Assembly: GCF_001639145.1 (NCBI RefSeq)
Contig: NZ_LROY01000002.1
Coordinates: 776,501 to 840,500 of the forward strand
Reading direction: 5' to 3'
Length of the DNA stretch: 64,000 nucleotides
Source of the DNA: Microbulbifer sp. Q7
Lineage (GTDB): Bacteria; Pseudomonadota; Gammaproteobacteria; Pseudomonadales; Cellvibrionaceae
In this document: one piece after another, positions 20,843 through 28,595 of the stretch
How positions within the stretch are numbered: the stretch's first letter is position 1
Layout of the letters: each line of letters begins with the position of its first letter
The notes under the pieces: model-generated
Seen by the model: only the letters and a program-made list of their open reading frames with translations
The model's database searches: none
Told to the model about the DNA's origin: nothing
Made by a program: the position numbers and the translations under genes

Positions 20843-21286
20843 ATGAGCCTGATGCGAACGGATCGCCAGATGGCACTGAATGACCTGCATCTGGCGATGC
20901 AGGAAAGTGCGGACATTTACCAACAAACCGCGCAATTTTTACAGGACCCCGCAGCCAGTGCGCTGTGCAAAAGCCTGGCCAGTGATCGCGAGCGCCTTGC
21001 GGAACAGATCGCGGAGGAGATTCGCGACGAGGGCGAGCTGCCGAGTGCGCCGGACAGAGATAAAGAAACTCTCGAATTACTGGAGCAGCGGCTGGAAACC
21101 TTATTCGCGCAGGATCAGGTGGCCGGTGTGATTACGCATCGTCTGGAAGGGGAGAAGGCGCTCGCCGCACGCGTGCGGAGCGAGGACTTCACTGCGCTTG
21201 AAGCGCAGTCGCCCGCGCTATTGAATGACTGCCGGCAGTCCGTTGAGGGCGCCGTCGCCCGCCTGTCGGACTATCTTGGGGAATAG
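20843..21286 (+). CDS. Helical-bundle hypothetical protein (DUF2383/ferritin-like pattern)
   Basis: The 147-residue protein is almost entirely helical with heptad-like patterns (LNDLHLAMQESADIYQQTAQ, SDRERLAEQIAEEIRD, SPALLNDCRQSVEGAVARLS). This resembles four-helix DUF2383-type proteins, an assignment I hold loosely. The ATG at 20843 has a GGGGGAG ribosome-binding site; a TTG six codons earlier overlaps the lipid kinase stop and is less likely. It is probably co-transcribed with the lipid kinase. Function unknown. Confidence 0.65.
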   Translation: MSLMRTDRQMALNDLHLAMQESADIYQQTAQFLQDPAASALCKSLASDRERLAEQIAEEIRDEGELPSAPDRDKETLELLEQRLETLFAQDQVAGVITHRLEGEKALAARVRSEDFTALEAQSPALLNDCRQSVEGAVARLSDYLGE

Positions 21287-21302
21287 TTCCTCCCCGTGCC
21301 TT

Positions 21303-21330
21303 AGGTGTCAGGTGTCAGGTGTCAGGTGTC
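21303..21330. repeat. Four perfect tandem copies of AGGTGTC
   Basis: Four head-to-tail heptamers lie between the convergent helical-bundle gene and the tus-like gene, overlapping the last two bases of the latter's stop codon. A seven-base unit would shift the frame if copy number changed, but here it affects only the 3' flank. Confidence 0.85.
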
Positions 21331-22300
21331 AATTGGTGGTGCAAAGGTGTACCCGCAGTGCTGGTAGCAGCGGCTGCGGCGCGATCTTCAGGTCACGCCG
21401 TTGCCGCCTGCGGCTGGCAGGCGGGTTGTGTTCCACCCGCGTGAATTCCGGCAGCGCACCCGAATCTCCACCATTTACCAGCACCGGCATTGCCGAGTAG
21501 CCGATCTGCCGATATCGCTCCCCCTCGCTGTCCCCGTTTTCCCCATCATCGTAAAAAATTTCTGCGGCCTGCAGGTTGGGCCGGCTTTGCACCTGAACCT
21601 GCCGCAACAGCAGGTGCTGGCGCGGATGCAGGTCCGCCAGAATCTGGCGTTGGTACTGAATGCCCGTGTCTTCCCCCAGGGGATCCAGCTGAACCAGCTT
21701 TTTTTCGCACCATTGCACCGAAACCTTGCGGATAGATTTGCGCGCCTTGACCCAGCTGAGGGCAATTGCGTCGGGTTTGTCGGGGCACAGGAGAATCTGG
21801 CGATAGCACTGCCTCAGGTGGGCGCGGGGGTAGCCGGAGTCAGCGAGTATCTCCCGCAGCCGCTCGTTGCGTTCCAGGGTGGCCCGGTCTGCCAGTAAGT
21901 CTTTGAACTCGCCAGTGAGCCGCTGCACCGCATGCTTGCTGTTGTTGAGCTGCTGGGCGATCGGGATGATGTGTGGGGGAACAGCGAGTAGCCCGGGAAT
22001 CTGTAGCGTATTGCGCGCATCCACAACTCCGGCCTCATCGTTGTAGTCCAGTTGTGCAAACAGTTTGCCGGCCAGGCAGTGGGGTGACTTGAAGTCGCCG
22101 TGCAATTGTGTCGCGGCTTCTTGGGCGAACAGGGGTTGCAGCAGATAGCTTTCCCACCGTCGGGTGCCGTGTTCCACTGCTTCCAGTGCGCTGTCCAGTG
22201 CAGCCGCATCGCGGTGTAAATCCGCCATTGCACGGGGCAGTTGATCGGCGATTGCGCGCAGCTTGCGACGTCTTTCGGAGTCTGTGGTGGATGCGGTCAC
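21329..22300 (-). CDS. tus: Tus-like DNA replication terminus site-binding protein
   Basis: Tus binds Ter sites and blocks replication forks in one direction. The 323-residue product is close to E. coli Tus (309) and shows collinear family segments: IPGLLAVPPHIIP with a helix (E. coli LPGVLCY), AIALSWVKARKSIRKVSVQ (E. coli TLRFGWANKHIIKN), a two-strand basic region QVQSRPNLQAAEIFYDD, AMPVLVNGGDSGALPEF and the terminal LPALRVHLC (E. coli IPRLHLYVAD). GTG at 22300 has AGGAG seven bases upstream. Fine sequence identity is modest, so I call it a homologue. I saw no enterobacterial-type Ter site next to it. Confidence 0.8.
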   Translation of the reverse strand: MTASTTDSERRRKLRAIADQLPRAMADLHRDAAALDSALEAVEHGTRRWESYLLQPLFAQEAATQLHGDFKSPHCLAGKLFAQLDYNDEAGVVDARNTLQIPGLLAVPPHIIPIAQQLNNSKHAVQRLTGEFKDLLADRATLERNERLREILADSGYPRAHLRQCYRQILLCPDKPDAIALSWVKARKSIRKVSVQWCEKKLVQLDPLGEDTGIQYQRQILADLHPRQHLLLRQVQVQSRPNLQAAEIFYDDGENGDSEGERYRQIGYSAMPVLVNGGDSGALPEFTRVEHNPPASRRRQRRDLKIAPQPLLPALRVHLCTTN

Positions 22301-22429
22301 TGGAAGCTCCTGTGTTGGTGCGGAAAATACTATCCACTTATTAAGCCGTTATCAAATCTTTACCTCAGCCTCGAGCTCCCCCCTGCGCGGGGCTCCGTAG
22401 TACCCGGGAGTAGTTTCACCGCACAAGGG

Positions 22430-22458
22430 TTAGCCAAGGGTGGGGGAGGGGGTATAAT
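22430..22458 (+). promoter_or_regulatory. Predicted promoter of miaE
   Basis: A perfect TATAAT (22453-22458) has a weak -35 (TTAGCC, 22430-22435) at 17 bases. It lies about 75 bases upstream of the miaE ATG. Confidence 0.5.
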
Positions 22459-22533
22459 CCGCCTCCCTTGGGCATCGGTGCAGAGCATCTGCGGTTGCCC
22501 GCCATCTCCACCTGTAATAACCCCCAGGCAACC

Positions 22534-23166
22534 ATGTCCATCGAAGTGTCTACCGAAATACCCGACCTTTCAGCTATCCACGAATTTCTGCTGTGCCGCA
22601 CCCCCGACGCCTGGATAGAGGCTGCGCTCGCGGCACCAGAGGTGATGCTGGTGGATCATGCCAACTGCGAGAAGAAGGCGGCGGGCACCGCGCTTAACCT
22701 GATGTTCCGTTACCTGGACAATTTTGATCTGCTGAACAAGATGTCCCGTTTGGCCCGGGAAGAATTGCGACACTTCGAGCAGGTGCTCGCCATTATGAAG
22801 AAGCGCGGCATCGCGTATCCGCACATTTCCGCGTCCCGCTACGCGGCGGGGTTGCGCAAAGAAGTGCGCAGTGCGGAGCCGGGCAGGCTGATCGATACGC
22901 TCATTTGCGGAGCGATTATCGAGGCGCGCTCCTGCGAGCGTTTTGCGCGGATCGCGCCACACCTCGATGACGAGTTGCAGAAGTTTTATCTGTCACTGCT
23001 GAAGTCGGAAGCGCGCCATTTCCGCGATTATCTGACGTTGGCGCAGAACGCCAGCGATGAAGACATCGGGCCGAGGGTGACGGCGTTGTTGGAAGTGGAG
23101 CGAAAGCTGGTAGAAGGCGGGGACGGCGAATTCCGCTTTCACAGCGGTGTGCCCGGGCTGGCCTGA
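22534..23166 (+). CDS. miaE: tRNA-(ms2io6A)-hydroxylase
   Basis: MiaE is a non-haem diiron monooxygenase that hydroxylates the isopentenyl chain of ms2i6A37 in tRNAs reading UNN codons. The 210-residue product has the family length and the diiron ligand helices: VDHANCEKKAAG, REELRHFEQV, IIEARSCERF and KSEARHFRDYL, providing the Glu and His ligands. The ATG at 22534 (MSIEVSTEIP) is preferred over an in-frame GTG 22 codons upstream, which would overlap the predicted promoter transcript start. It is a single gene, facing the small DUF3081 gene. Confidence 0.95.
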   Translation: MSIEVSTEIPDLSAIHEFLLCRTPDAWIEAALAAPEVMLVDHANCEKKAAGTALNLMFRYLDNFDLLNKMSRLAREELRHFEQVLAIMKKRGIAYPHISASRYAAGLRKEVRSAEPGRLIDTLICGAIIEARSCERFARIAPHLDDELQKFYLSLLKSEARHFRDYLTLAQNASDEDIGPRVTALLEVERKLVEGGDGEFRFHSGVPGLA

Positions 23167-23194
23167 GTGTTCGGGGCGCGCCTGTCGCGCCTGT

Positions 23195-23455
23195 TCAGGC
23201 GCGGTCGATTTTGTTCATCAGCGCGACGAAATCTTCGAGATCGGTGGGCTTGGTGCAATTCACGGTGAATTTGTTGTGGAAGAAGATGGTCAATTCCACC
23301 GTCTGTGAGCGTAAAAATACTGTGTAGCCGTCAAAGTCAGTGCTGGCGGTGAGTCCGCGGTATTGCCATCCGTGTGCGGTTTTTTCTCCTTCCCTGGTTA
23401 TCTTGTCAAATACCCGCAGTGCCTGTTTGACGTCGATTTTATACTCGTGCTCCAT
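23195..23455 (-). CDS. DUF3081 family protein
   Basis: This 86-residue cytoplasmic protein matches the small gammaproteobacterial DUF3081 family in length and pattern: an N-terminal helix (DVKQALRVFDKITREG), a central beta stretch (FDGYTVFLRSQTVELTIFFH) and a short C-terminal helix (LEDFVALMNKI). No catalytic motif is visible and its function is unknown. The ATG at 23455 is preceded by a GGGGA-containing ribosome-binding region. Confidence 0.8.
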   Translation of the reverse strand: MEHEYKIDVKQALRVFDKITREGEKTAHGWQYRGLTASTDFDGYTVFLRSQTVELTIFFHNKFTVNCTKPTDLEDFVALMNKIDRA

Positions 23456-23557
23456 GGGTGTCCCCGGTGGTTGGTGGGCTAAGCTTAGGGCGGCGCTCGC
23501 CGCGCGCTCGCGCGGTGGTTCGAGTGTATCTCCTGTTTACCCAGCATAGATGACAAG

Positions 23558-24022
23558 ATGACGCGCGAAGCAACTCATGGTCACGGCGATACGCCATTGT
23601 TCAACCGGCTTGCCTACCTGGGAGCGGTGCCATTTGCTATTGGCGTCGCCATGGCGCTCACCGGGTATGCGTGGGCAGGGGTGGATGGACGCCTGCTGTT
23701 CACCGCGTATAGCTCGGTCATACTGAGTTTTCTGTGCGGTATCTGGTGGGGCGGTGCGCTCAATCGGGTGGATCATCCTTACCGCTTTCGCCTCATGATC
23801 GCGAGCAATCTCGTTGCGCTGGCCGCCTGGCTCGCGCTGTTATTCTACGACACACGATCTGCATTGCCCGCGCTGGCGCTGGGGTATGTGTTCGTGGAGC
23901 GGGCGGAGGCGCGGTGGAAGCCAAATCGCCCGGACCTGACCGGTTACTTCAAGACTCGCAGCCGGGTGACGTATTTTGTGGTCGCCTGCCATGTGCTGAT
24001 GATCGCGCTGCTATGGCGATAA
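23558..24022 (+). CDS. DUF3429 family membrane protein
   Basis: The 154-residue inner membrane protein has about four or five hydrophobic segments (LGAVPFAIGVAMALTGYAWA, YSSVILSFLCGIWWGGAL, IASNLVALAAWLALLF, YFVVACHVLMIALLW). The conserved FLCGIWWG motif is a DUF3429 hallmark. Function is unknown. It converges on the LysR gene with 13 bases between stop codons. Confidence 0.85.
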   Translation: MTREATHGHGDTPLFNRLAYLGAVPFAIGVAMALTGYAWAGVDGRLLFTAYSSVILSFLCGIWWGGALNRVDHPYRFRLMIASNLVALAAWLALLFYDTRSALPALALGYVFVERAEARWKPNRPDLTGYFKTRSRVTYFVVACHVLMIALLWR

Positions 24023-24035
24023 ATTAAGAGCCGCG

Positions 24036-24986
24036 TTAGCGGTGTTCCTCGATGACCTCCACCACATCGCTCAAGCGCGCTCGCACCAACGCACGAATTT
24101 GCGCTGCCAGCTCTCGATACAGCCCGCGCCCCGGGGCACTGGCACGCCACACCAGGCCGTGCAGTCGACGCACCGGTTTACCCTGCAGCTCGCTGATATG
24201 CAGTGCCTCGTGATCGTGCATCTCTGAATGTACATACAGCCCCGGAAGGAAGGTTACGCCCAGCCCCATCACCACCATCTGCCGTAGGGTATCGAGGCTG
24301 GTACCCTCGTAGTCCCGTTGCAGATGGGCCCCCAGATCGCGGCAAATTTCCTGCACCTGATGATGAAAGTGGTGGTGCCCTTCCAGTGTGAGCACTTTTT
24401 CCCCGCGCAGCTGCGCAGGTTCAATCGTGGTTCTGCCTGCCAGTGGATGATCGGCGGGGACGACGAACTTGAGCGGTTCGGTAAACAGGGGCTCGACCGC
24501 CAGGTCGGCGCGCTCCATCGGTAGGGGCACAATCGCGATGTCATAGGTGCCTTCGCCGAGACCGCGCAATAAGCTTTGCGGAGGCCCCTCGCGAACATAC
24601 AGTTTGAGTCGGTGGTGGCTGGCGTGTAGCGCCGGGAGTACCTTGGGTAGCAGATAGGGACCGAGGGTTGGGGGTACCCCCAACTTGTAAGTGGTTTTGA
24701 GCCCCTGGGCAATGGTTTCGGCGTTCTCCCTGAGTTCGCGCATCAGCAGCAGCATTTTTTGCGCCTGGGCCAGCAGTTCCCGGCCTTCCGGGGTCAGCAG
24801 CGTACCCGAGCGCGAGCGCTCGAAGAGCGGCAGGCCAAGCAGGGATTCCAGTGATCGTATCTGGGTGGTCAGCGCTGGCTGGCTGACCCCAAGGTCTTCT
24901 GCCGCACGGCGGTAGCTGGCGTGGGAAGCAATGGTGACAAAGTATTCGATCTGTCGGAGGCTGGGGGCTTGAGGCTGGGTCGGCAC
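24036..24986 (-). CDS. LysR-family regulator, OxyR-like, lacking the peroxidatic Cys
   Basis: The 316-residue protein has an N-terminal winged helix (LRQIEYFVTIASHASYRRAA, SQPALTTQIRSLE) and an OxyR-type effector domain. OxyR-like landmarks are FVVPADHPLAG, LTLEGHHHFHHQVQEIC, TSLDTLRQMVVMGLGVTFLP and GLVWRASAPGRGLYRELAAQ. Aligned without gaps to the E. coli OxyR redox loop, the position of peroxidatic Cys199 is His, while the Cys208 position keeps Cys. It is therefore unlikely to sense peroxide by the OxyR disulfide. GTG at 24986 has GGAG six bases upstream. It is divergent from the carbonic anhydrase gene and probably regulates it. Confidence 0.88.
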   Translation of the reverse strand: MPTQPQAPSLRQIEYFVTIASHASYRRAAEDLGVSQPALTTQIRSLESLLGLPLFERSRSGTLLTPEGRELLAQAQKMLLLMRELRENAETIAQGLKTTYKLGVPPTLGPYLLPKVLPALHASHHRLKLYVREGPPQSLLRGLGEGTYDIAIVPLPMERADLAVEPLFTEPLKFVVPADHPLAGRTTIEPAQLRGEKVLTLEGHHHFHHQVQEICRDLGAHLQRDYEGTSLDTLRQMVVMGLGVTFLPGLYVHSEMHDHEALHISELQGKPVRRLHGLVWRASAPGRGLYRELAAQIRALVRARLSDVVEVIEEHR

Positions 24987-25004
24987 CGGTACTCCAAATT
25001 TATG

Positions 25005-25023
25005 TGATAATCAAAGGTTATCA
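25005..25023. promoter_or_regulatory. Putative LysR operator between regulator and carbonic anhydrase
   Basis: A perfect 6-bp dyad, TGATAA-N7-TTATCA, fits the T-N11-A form of LysR-type binding sites. It lies 18 bases upstream of the LysR start. A second AT-rich palindrome (TTTAA-CTTA-TTAAA) follows about 22 bases away, near 25034-25047, roughly one to two helical turns on, as in LysR recognition/activation site pairs. Confidence 0.5.
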
Positions 25024-25106
25024 GAAGCTGGTATTTTAACTTATTAAACTATCAAAAAATAATGTGCGCCATTTAAAATACTTAGGCCCGTTCAGTAGGA
25101 GTTGTT

Positions 25107-25775
25107 ATGGATCATGTGATTTCCGGAGTGGCGAAGTTTCAAAAGGAAGTGTTTCCCGGCAAGAAAGCCCGCTTCTCTGAACTGGCCGAGGGGCAGAGCC
25201 CTGAAGTGCTGTTCATCACCTGCGCGGATTCGCGTATCGACCCGAATCTGGTGACCCAGACCGAACCGGGTGAACTGTTTATCTGCCGCAACGCCGGGAA
25301 TGTGGTGCCTCCCCACAGCAGCCAGACCGGTGGCATGACCGCCTCCATCGAATTTGCCGTGGCTGCCCTGGGGGTTTCCCATATCGTGGTATGTGGGCAC
25401 ACCGACTGTGGCGCCATGAAGGGAGCTATCGAACCTGAGAAGCTGGAGAGCCTGCCGCACGTGAAGGAGTGGCTGGGGCACTGCCGCTCTGCCACCGAGG
25501 TTGTACGTGACCGCAACGGCTCCCTGAGCACCGAGAATCTGGATGAGGTGACGGCAGAAAATGTCGTCCAGCAGTTGCAGCATTTGCGCACGCATCCGGC
25601 GGTTGCCACCGGGCTGGCGAGTGGTCGGGTTACCTTGCACGGCTGGGTGTACAACATCGGCAGCGGGGAAGTGCTCTGCTTCGATGAGGAAACACGCGAT
25701 TTCAAGCCAATGGATGAGCGCTACCGCGCTATTTTTGGCGACCTGCCGGAGGCGGGCGGCAACGACTGCTGCTGA
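25107..25775 (+). CDS. can: Beta-class carbonic anhydrase
   Basis: This enzyme interconverts CO2 and bicarbonate and supplies bicarbonate for carboxylases. The 222-residue product has all beta-class zinc and catalytic residues: Cys39, Asp41 and Arg43 in CADSR, and His98/Cys101 in CGHTDCGAMKGAI. There is no signal peptide, so it is cytoplasmic. The ATG at 25107 has an AGGAG site. It is divergent from an OxyR-like LysR gene with a dyad between them, and is followed by a strong terminator, so it is a single-gene unit. I assign can rather than cynT because no cyanase gene is nearby. Confidence 0.95.
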   Translation: MDHVISGVAKFQKEVFPGKKARFSELAEGQSPEVLFITCADSRIDPNLVTQTEPGELFICRNAGNVVPPHSSQTGGMTASIEFAVAALGVSHIVVCGHTDCGAMKGAIEPEKLESLPHVKEWLGHCRSATEVVRDRNGSLSTENLDEVTAENVVQQLQHLRTHPAVATGLASGRVTLHGWVYNIGSGEVLCFDEETRDFKPMDERYRAIFGDLPEAGGNDCC

Positions 25776-25863
25776 TAGGCCCTGCGGTGGTTGAGAGGGG
25801 CTGTTTGAGAGAGGCTGGTGGAATGAGACTGGCTGGGCGGGTTTGGTAGTCCGCCAGTAGAGC

Positions 25864-25912
25864 GCGAGCAGGATGCCTCCGGATACCCGGGGCGGATTGC
25901 TCGCTTTTTTTT
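25864..25912 (+). terminator. Rho-independent terminator after carbonic anhydrase
   Basis: A GCGAGCA/TGCTCGC stem (25864-25870 with 25898-25904) encloses a smaller GC-rich hairpin and is followed by eight T. Confidence 0.85.
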
Positions 25913-25916
25913 GCGT

Positions 25917-27086
25917 TCAGGAATCCGGAAGCTCCACGGAAGTCACCACAGAATAGGGTGCCAGTTCCCGCAGAATCTCGTCCAGTGACAGCAGCTGCCA
26001 ACAGGGGCGCGCCCCAGCGGCAACGCGCTTACTGTGAATGAGTTTGCGTGCCATGGCGGCGGCGGGTGCTGCGGGAATCCACGGGCCATCGCCGTTGAGT
26101 CCAAGAATCTGCCAGCGCGCATGGGCGCGGTGGCCTTTCCATTGTCCACCCACCTCAATGAGCATGCCGCCGTGATTGCTGCCCCCGGGCCAGCGCGCTG
26201 CCAGCCAATGACCGAGGCGTGCGAGGTAGGGTAATGGGTCGGGGAGGAACGCCGGTCGGCGAATACGCGCGAGGCGTGCGCACAGGGCCAGTCCCCACTG
26301 CAGTGGGCGGGGTTGCACGCCGGTGCCGAAGTGCAGGTTTCTTATCCCGGGCATGTGTTCCGGCGCGAGCTTCAGGTCGGGCACATCGAAGTTGCACACC
26401 AGGCGCTTGCCCACCGGGTGGCCCAGTGTGACTTTCCGCAAGTCGCCACCGGCATAGCTTGCTACCGGCTGACCGTCGCGGGTCAGCGTCAAAGTTTTCC
26501 CCAGAGACTCAAACCCGGCACGCACCGTTGCCAAACCGCGGCTGATGCGGTGCGCGGGGGCAATGCTGATGTCGACGTCTTCGATGTGTGAGAATGATGC
26601 GCTGAGGACCTTGAGTACCGCGGAGCTCAGGGCGGGCAAGCTACTCGCCCCGCTGATGACGGCGGCCCCGGACTCGATGGCGCTCTGGTCCAGGCTTGCG
26701 ATGTTGCCGACAAATCCGGTGGCGTCCGCAATGTCCAGGTAGTGGATGCCGTTCGCGATACAGGCTTCCGGCACGTGGTAATCCTGTCGCTGAAAGGGGC
26801 CTGCGCAATGAATCAGAAGATCGAGGTTCAGGGCCTTGAGCTGGGCTGCCAGGTTCACGGAGTGGTGGTCGAGGCGCAGGCCTTCGAAGGTACAGGCGGA
26901 TGAATCGGGATCGGCCGGCGGTTTTTGCAGGCGATTAGCGAGAAGTTCGGCTTTGAAGCGGTCGTGTCCGGCGAGAATGATGTGGAGGTCTGGCTCATCG
27001 CTGAGCATTTCGGCAATGCGGCTGCCGAAGGTACCGTAACCTCCAAGAATCAGAACCCGCTTGCGCAACATTTTTAAAGACGACAA
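25917..27086 (-). CDS. Saccharopine dehydrogenase-like NAD(P)-binding protein
   Basis: The 389-residue protein has an N-terminal Rossmann fold (RVLILGGYGTFGSRIAEML, with GxGxxG) and the saccharopine-reductase-like pattern LLIHCAGPFQRQDYHVPEAC and GIHYLDIADATGFV. A C-terminal domain is of unknown substrate. Homologues are annotated broadly as saccharopine dehydrogenase NADP-binding proteins; lysine metabolism is not implied. The TTG at 27086 has AGGAG eight bases upstream, while the ATG five codons later has none, so TTG is preferred. It lies upstream of nothing obvious in operon terms; lpxH is 42 bp away in the same direction. Confidence 0.85.
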   Translation of the reverse strand: MSSLKMLRKRVLILGGYGTFGSRIAEMLSDEPDLHIILAGHDRFKAELLANRLQKPPADPDSSACTFEGLRLDHHSVNLAAQLKALNLDLLIHCAGPFQRQDYHVPEACIANGIHYLDIADATGFVGNIASLDQSAIESGAAVISGASSLPALSSAVLKVLSASFSHIEDVDISIAPAHRISRGLATVRAGFESLGKTLTLTRDGQPVASYAGGDLRKVTLGHPVGKRLVCNFDVPDLKLAPEHMPGIRNLHFGTGVQPRPLQWGLALCARLARIRRPAFLPDPLPYLARLGHWLAARWPGGSNHGGMLIEVGGQWKGHRAHARWQILGLNGDGPWIPAAPAAAMARKLIHSKRVAAGARPCWQLLSLDEILRELAPYSVVTSVELPDS

Positions 27087-27128
27087 CTGGCAGACTCCTG
27101 ATCCCTGGCGCGTAATACACGTGAAGCG

Positions 27129-27875
27129 CTAGTCTGCCGTGGGCCAGTGGATCAGTTCAAGTCCCTTTTGGCCAGGCTCTCCAGCGTCGTCTGCACGAAT
27201 GCACCATCCCAGTGTGCCCCAGTCTCCCAGCACGAGCCGTTCCGCTGCCTGGCCGTCAATGGTCAGGGTGTGGCGGGCGGGGCGGTGGGTGTGGCCGTGA
27301 ATCAGGGTGCGTACCTGGTGGTCGCCCATCACCTTCACCACTTCTTCCGGGGTCACATCCATGATGTCTTCGGCTTTGCTACTGTTCATGGACTTGGAGA
27401 CAGACCGGATCTGGGCAGCGATCTGACGGCGCTCTGTCAGAGGCTTGGCCAGTAGTGCCTGCTGCCATTGCGGATTGCGCGCCTGTTCGCGGAAGGCCAT
27501 GTAGTCCTGGTCCCGGGTACACAGGCTGTCACCGTGCATCAGGAGCACCCGGTGGCCGGCGAGGGTGACCAGGCTGGGATCCGGCAGGAGGGTGGCACCG
27601 CACCGCTGGGCGTATTCCTCGCCCAGCAGGAAATCCCGGTTGCCGTGCATCAAGAATACAGCAGTGCCTGCTTCGCTGTAGCGCTTGAGGTGGCAGGCCA
27701 CTTCCTCCGCGAGCGGTGCGTCATCGTCGTCGCCGATCCAGACCTCAAAGAAGTCGCCGAGAATGTAGAGCGCTTCCGCTCCAGCGGCGGGCCCTTCAAG
27801 AAACTGGTAAAAAGCCCGGGTAATTTCCGGGCGGGACGCGTCCAGGTGCAGGTCTGAAATCAGGAAGGTTGCCAC
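27129..27875 (-). CDS. lpxH: UDP-2,3-diacylglucosamine diphosphatase
   Basis: LpxH hydrolyses UDP-2,3-diacylglucosamine to lipid X in the fourth step of lipid A synthesis at the inner membrane. The 248-residue product has the metallophosphatase motifs FLISDLHLDASRPE, LGDFFEVWIGDDD, HGNRDFLLG and the His-rich TLIHGHTHRPARH, all characteristic of LpxH. GTG at 27875 has a GGAG site. It follows ppiB by 44 bases, the same order as in many gammaproteobacteria. Confidence 0.96.
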   Translation of the reverse strand: MATFLISDLHLDASRPEITRAFYQFLEGPAAGAEALYILGDFFEVWIGDDDDAPLAEEVACHLKRYSEAGTAVFLMHGNRDFLLGEEYAQRCGATLLPDPSLVTLAGHRVLLMHGDSLCTRDQDYMAFREQARNPQWQQALLAKPLTERRQIAAQIRSVSKSMNSSKAEDIMDVTPEEVVKVMGDHQVRTLIHGHTHRPARHTLTIDGQAAERLVLGDWGTLGWCIRADDAGEPGQKGLELIHWPTAD

Positions 27876-27919
27876 TGGTCTACTCCGCCCGTTTGCCGCT
27901 AAAGCCGCTGTCGGCTGGT

Positions 27920-28429
27920 TTACTTGTCCGCGTAAGCGTCAGAAATGGTAACGCCGGTGATTTCGATGGTTTCCGTGGGCACGTCCTGGTGGAAGCCATT
28001 GCTGCCGGTGGCCACTTCCTTGATCTTGTTCACCACGTCCATGCCGTCAACCACGTTGCCAAACACGCAGTAGCCCCAACCCTGGGCATCCTTGGCGCGG
28101 AAGTTCAGGAAGTCGTTGTCGTTTACGTTGATGAAAAACTGAGCAGTTGCGGAGTGCGGGTCCATGGTGCGTGCCATGGCCAGGGTGCCGGTATCGTTTT
28201 TCAGGCCGTTGTCCGCTTCGTTTTCGATCGCGTCGCGGGTGGGCTTCTGGTCCATGTTCGGCGTCATACCGCCGCCCTGGATCATGAAGTTGTTGATCAC
28301 ACGGTGGAAAATTGTGCCGGTGTAGAAGTCCTCGCGGCAGTACTGGAGGAAGTTGGCGGCGGTCTTTGGCGCCTTGTCAAAGTCCAGTTCGATAGCAATG
28401 TCGCCGTGAGTGGTGTGCAGAGTGATCAT
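27920..28429 (-). CDS. ppiB: Peptidyl-prolyl cis-trans isomerase B (cytoplasmic cyclophilin)
   Basis: This cyclophilin accelerates prolyl isomerisation during folding. The 169-residue protein lacks a signal peptide and shows the active-site elements [39 protein letters not shown] and [15 protein letters not shown]. The ATG at 28429 has AGGA upstream. It is divergent from glnS and followed by lpxH, a common ppiB-lpxH arrangement. Confidence 0.97.
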   Translation of the reverse strand: MITLHTTHGDIAIELDFDKAPKTAANFLQYCREDFYTGTIFHRVINNFMIQGGGMTPNMDQKPTRDAIENEADNGLKNDTGTLAMARTMDPHSATAQFFINVNDNDFLNFRAKDAQGWGYCVFGNVVDGMDVVNKIKEVATGSNGFHQDVPTETIEITGVTISDAYADK

Positions 28430-28595
28430 AAAGTGTCCTGTCCGGGGTCGGTTTGGGGCGGCATGATACTCTGTTCACAGATCCACGCAAACTGCCATTA
28501 GGCCTCACAAGGGCCCAATGAAAACCCATGCGGTGACGGCCATCTGCGTTATACTGCGCGGCTTAGTTTGTGTAGCTGTAACCATAGAGAAAGCC

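Noticed and set aside
22301..22533. Ter site upstream of the tus-like gene
   Set aside because: I looked for a GTTGTAAC-type enteric core on both strands and found none; a different Ter consensus cannot be judged from one locus.
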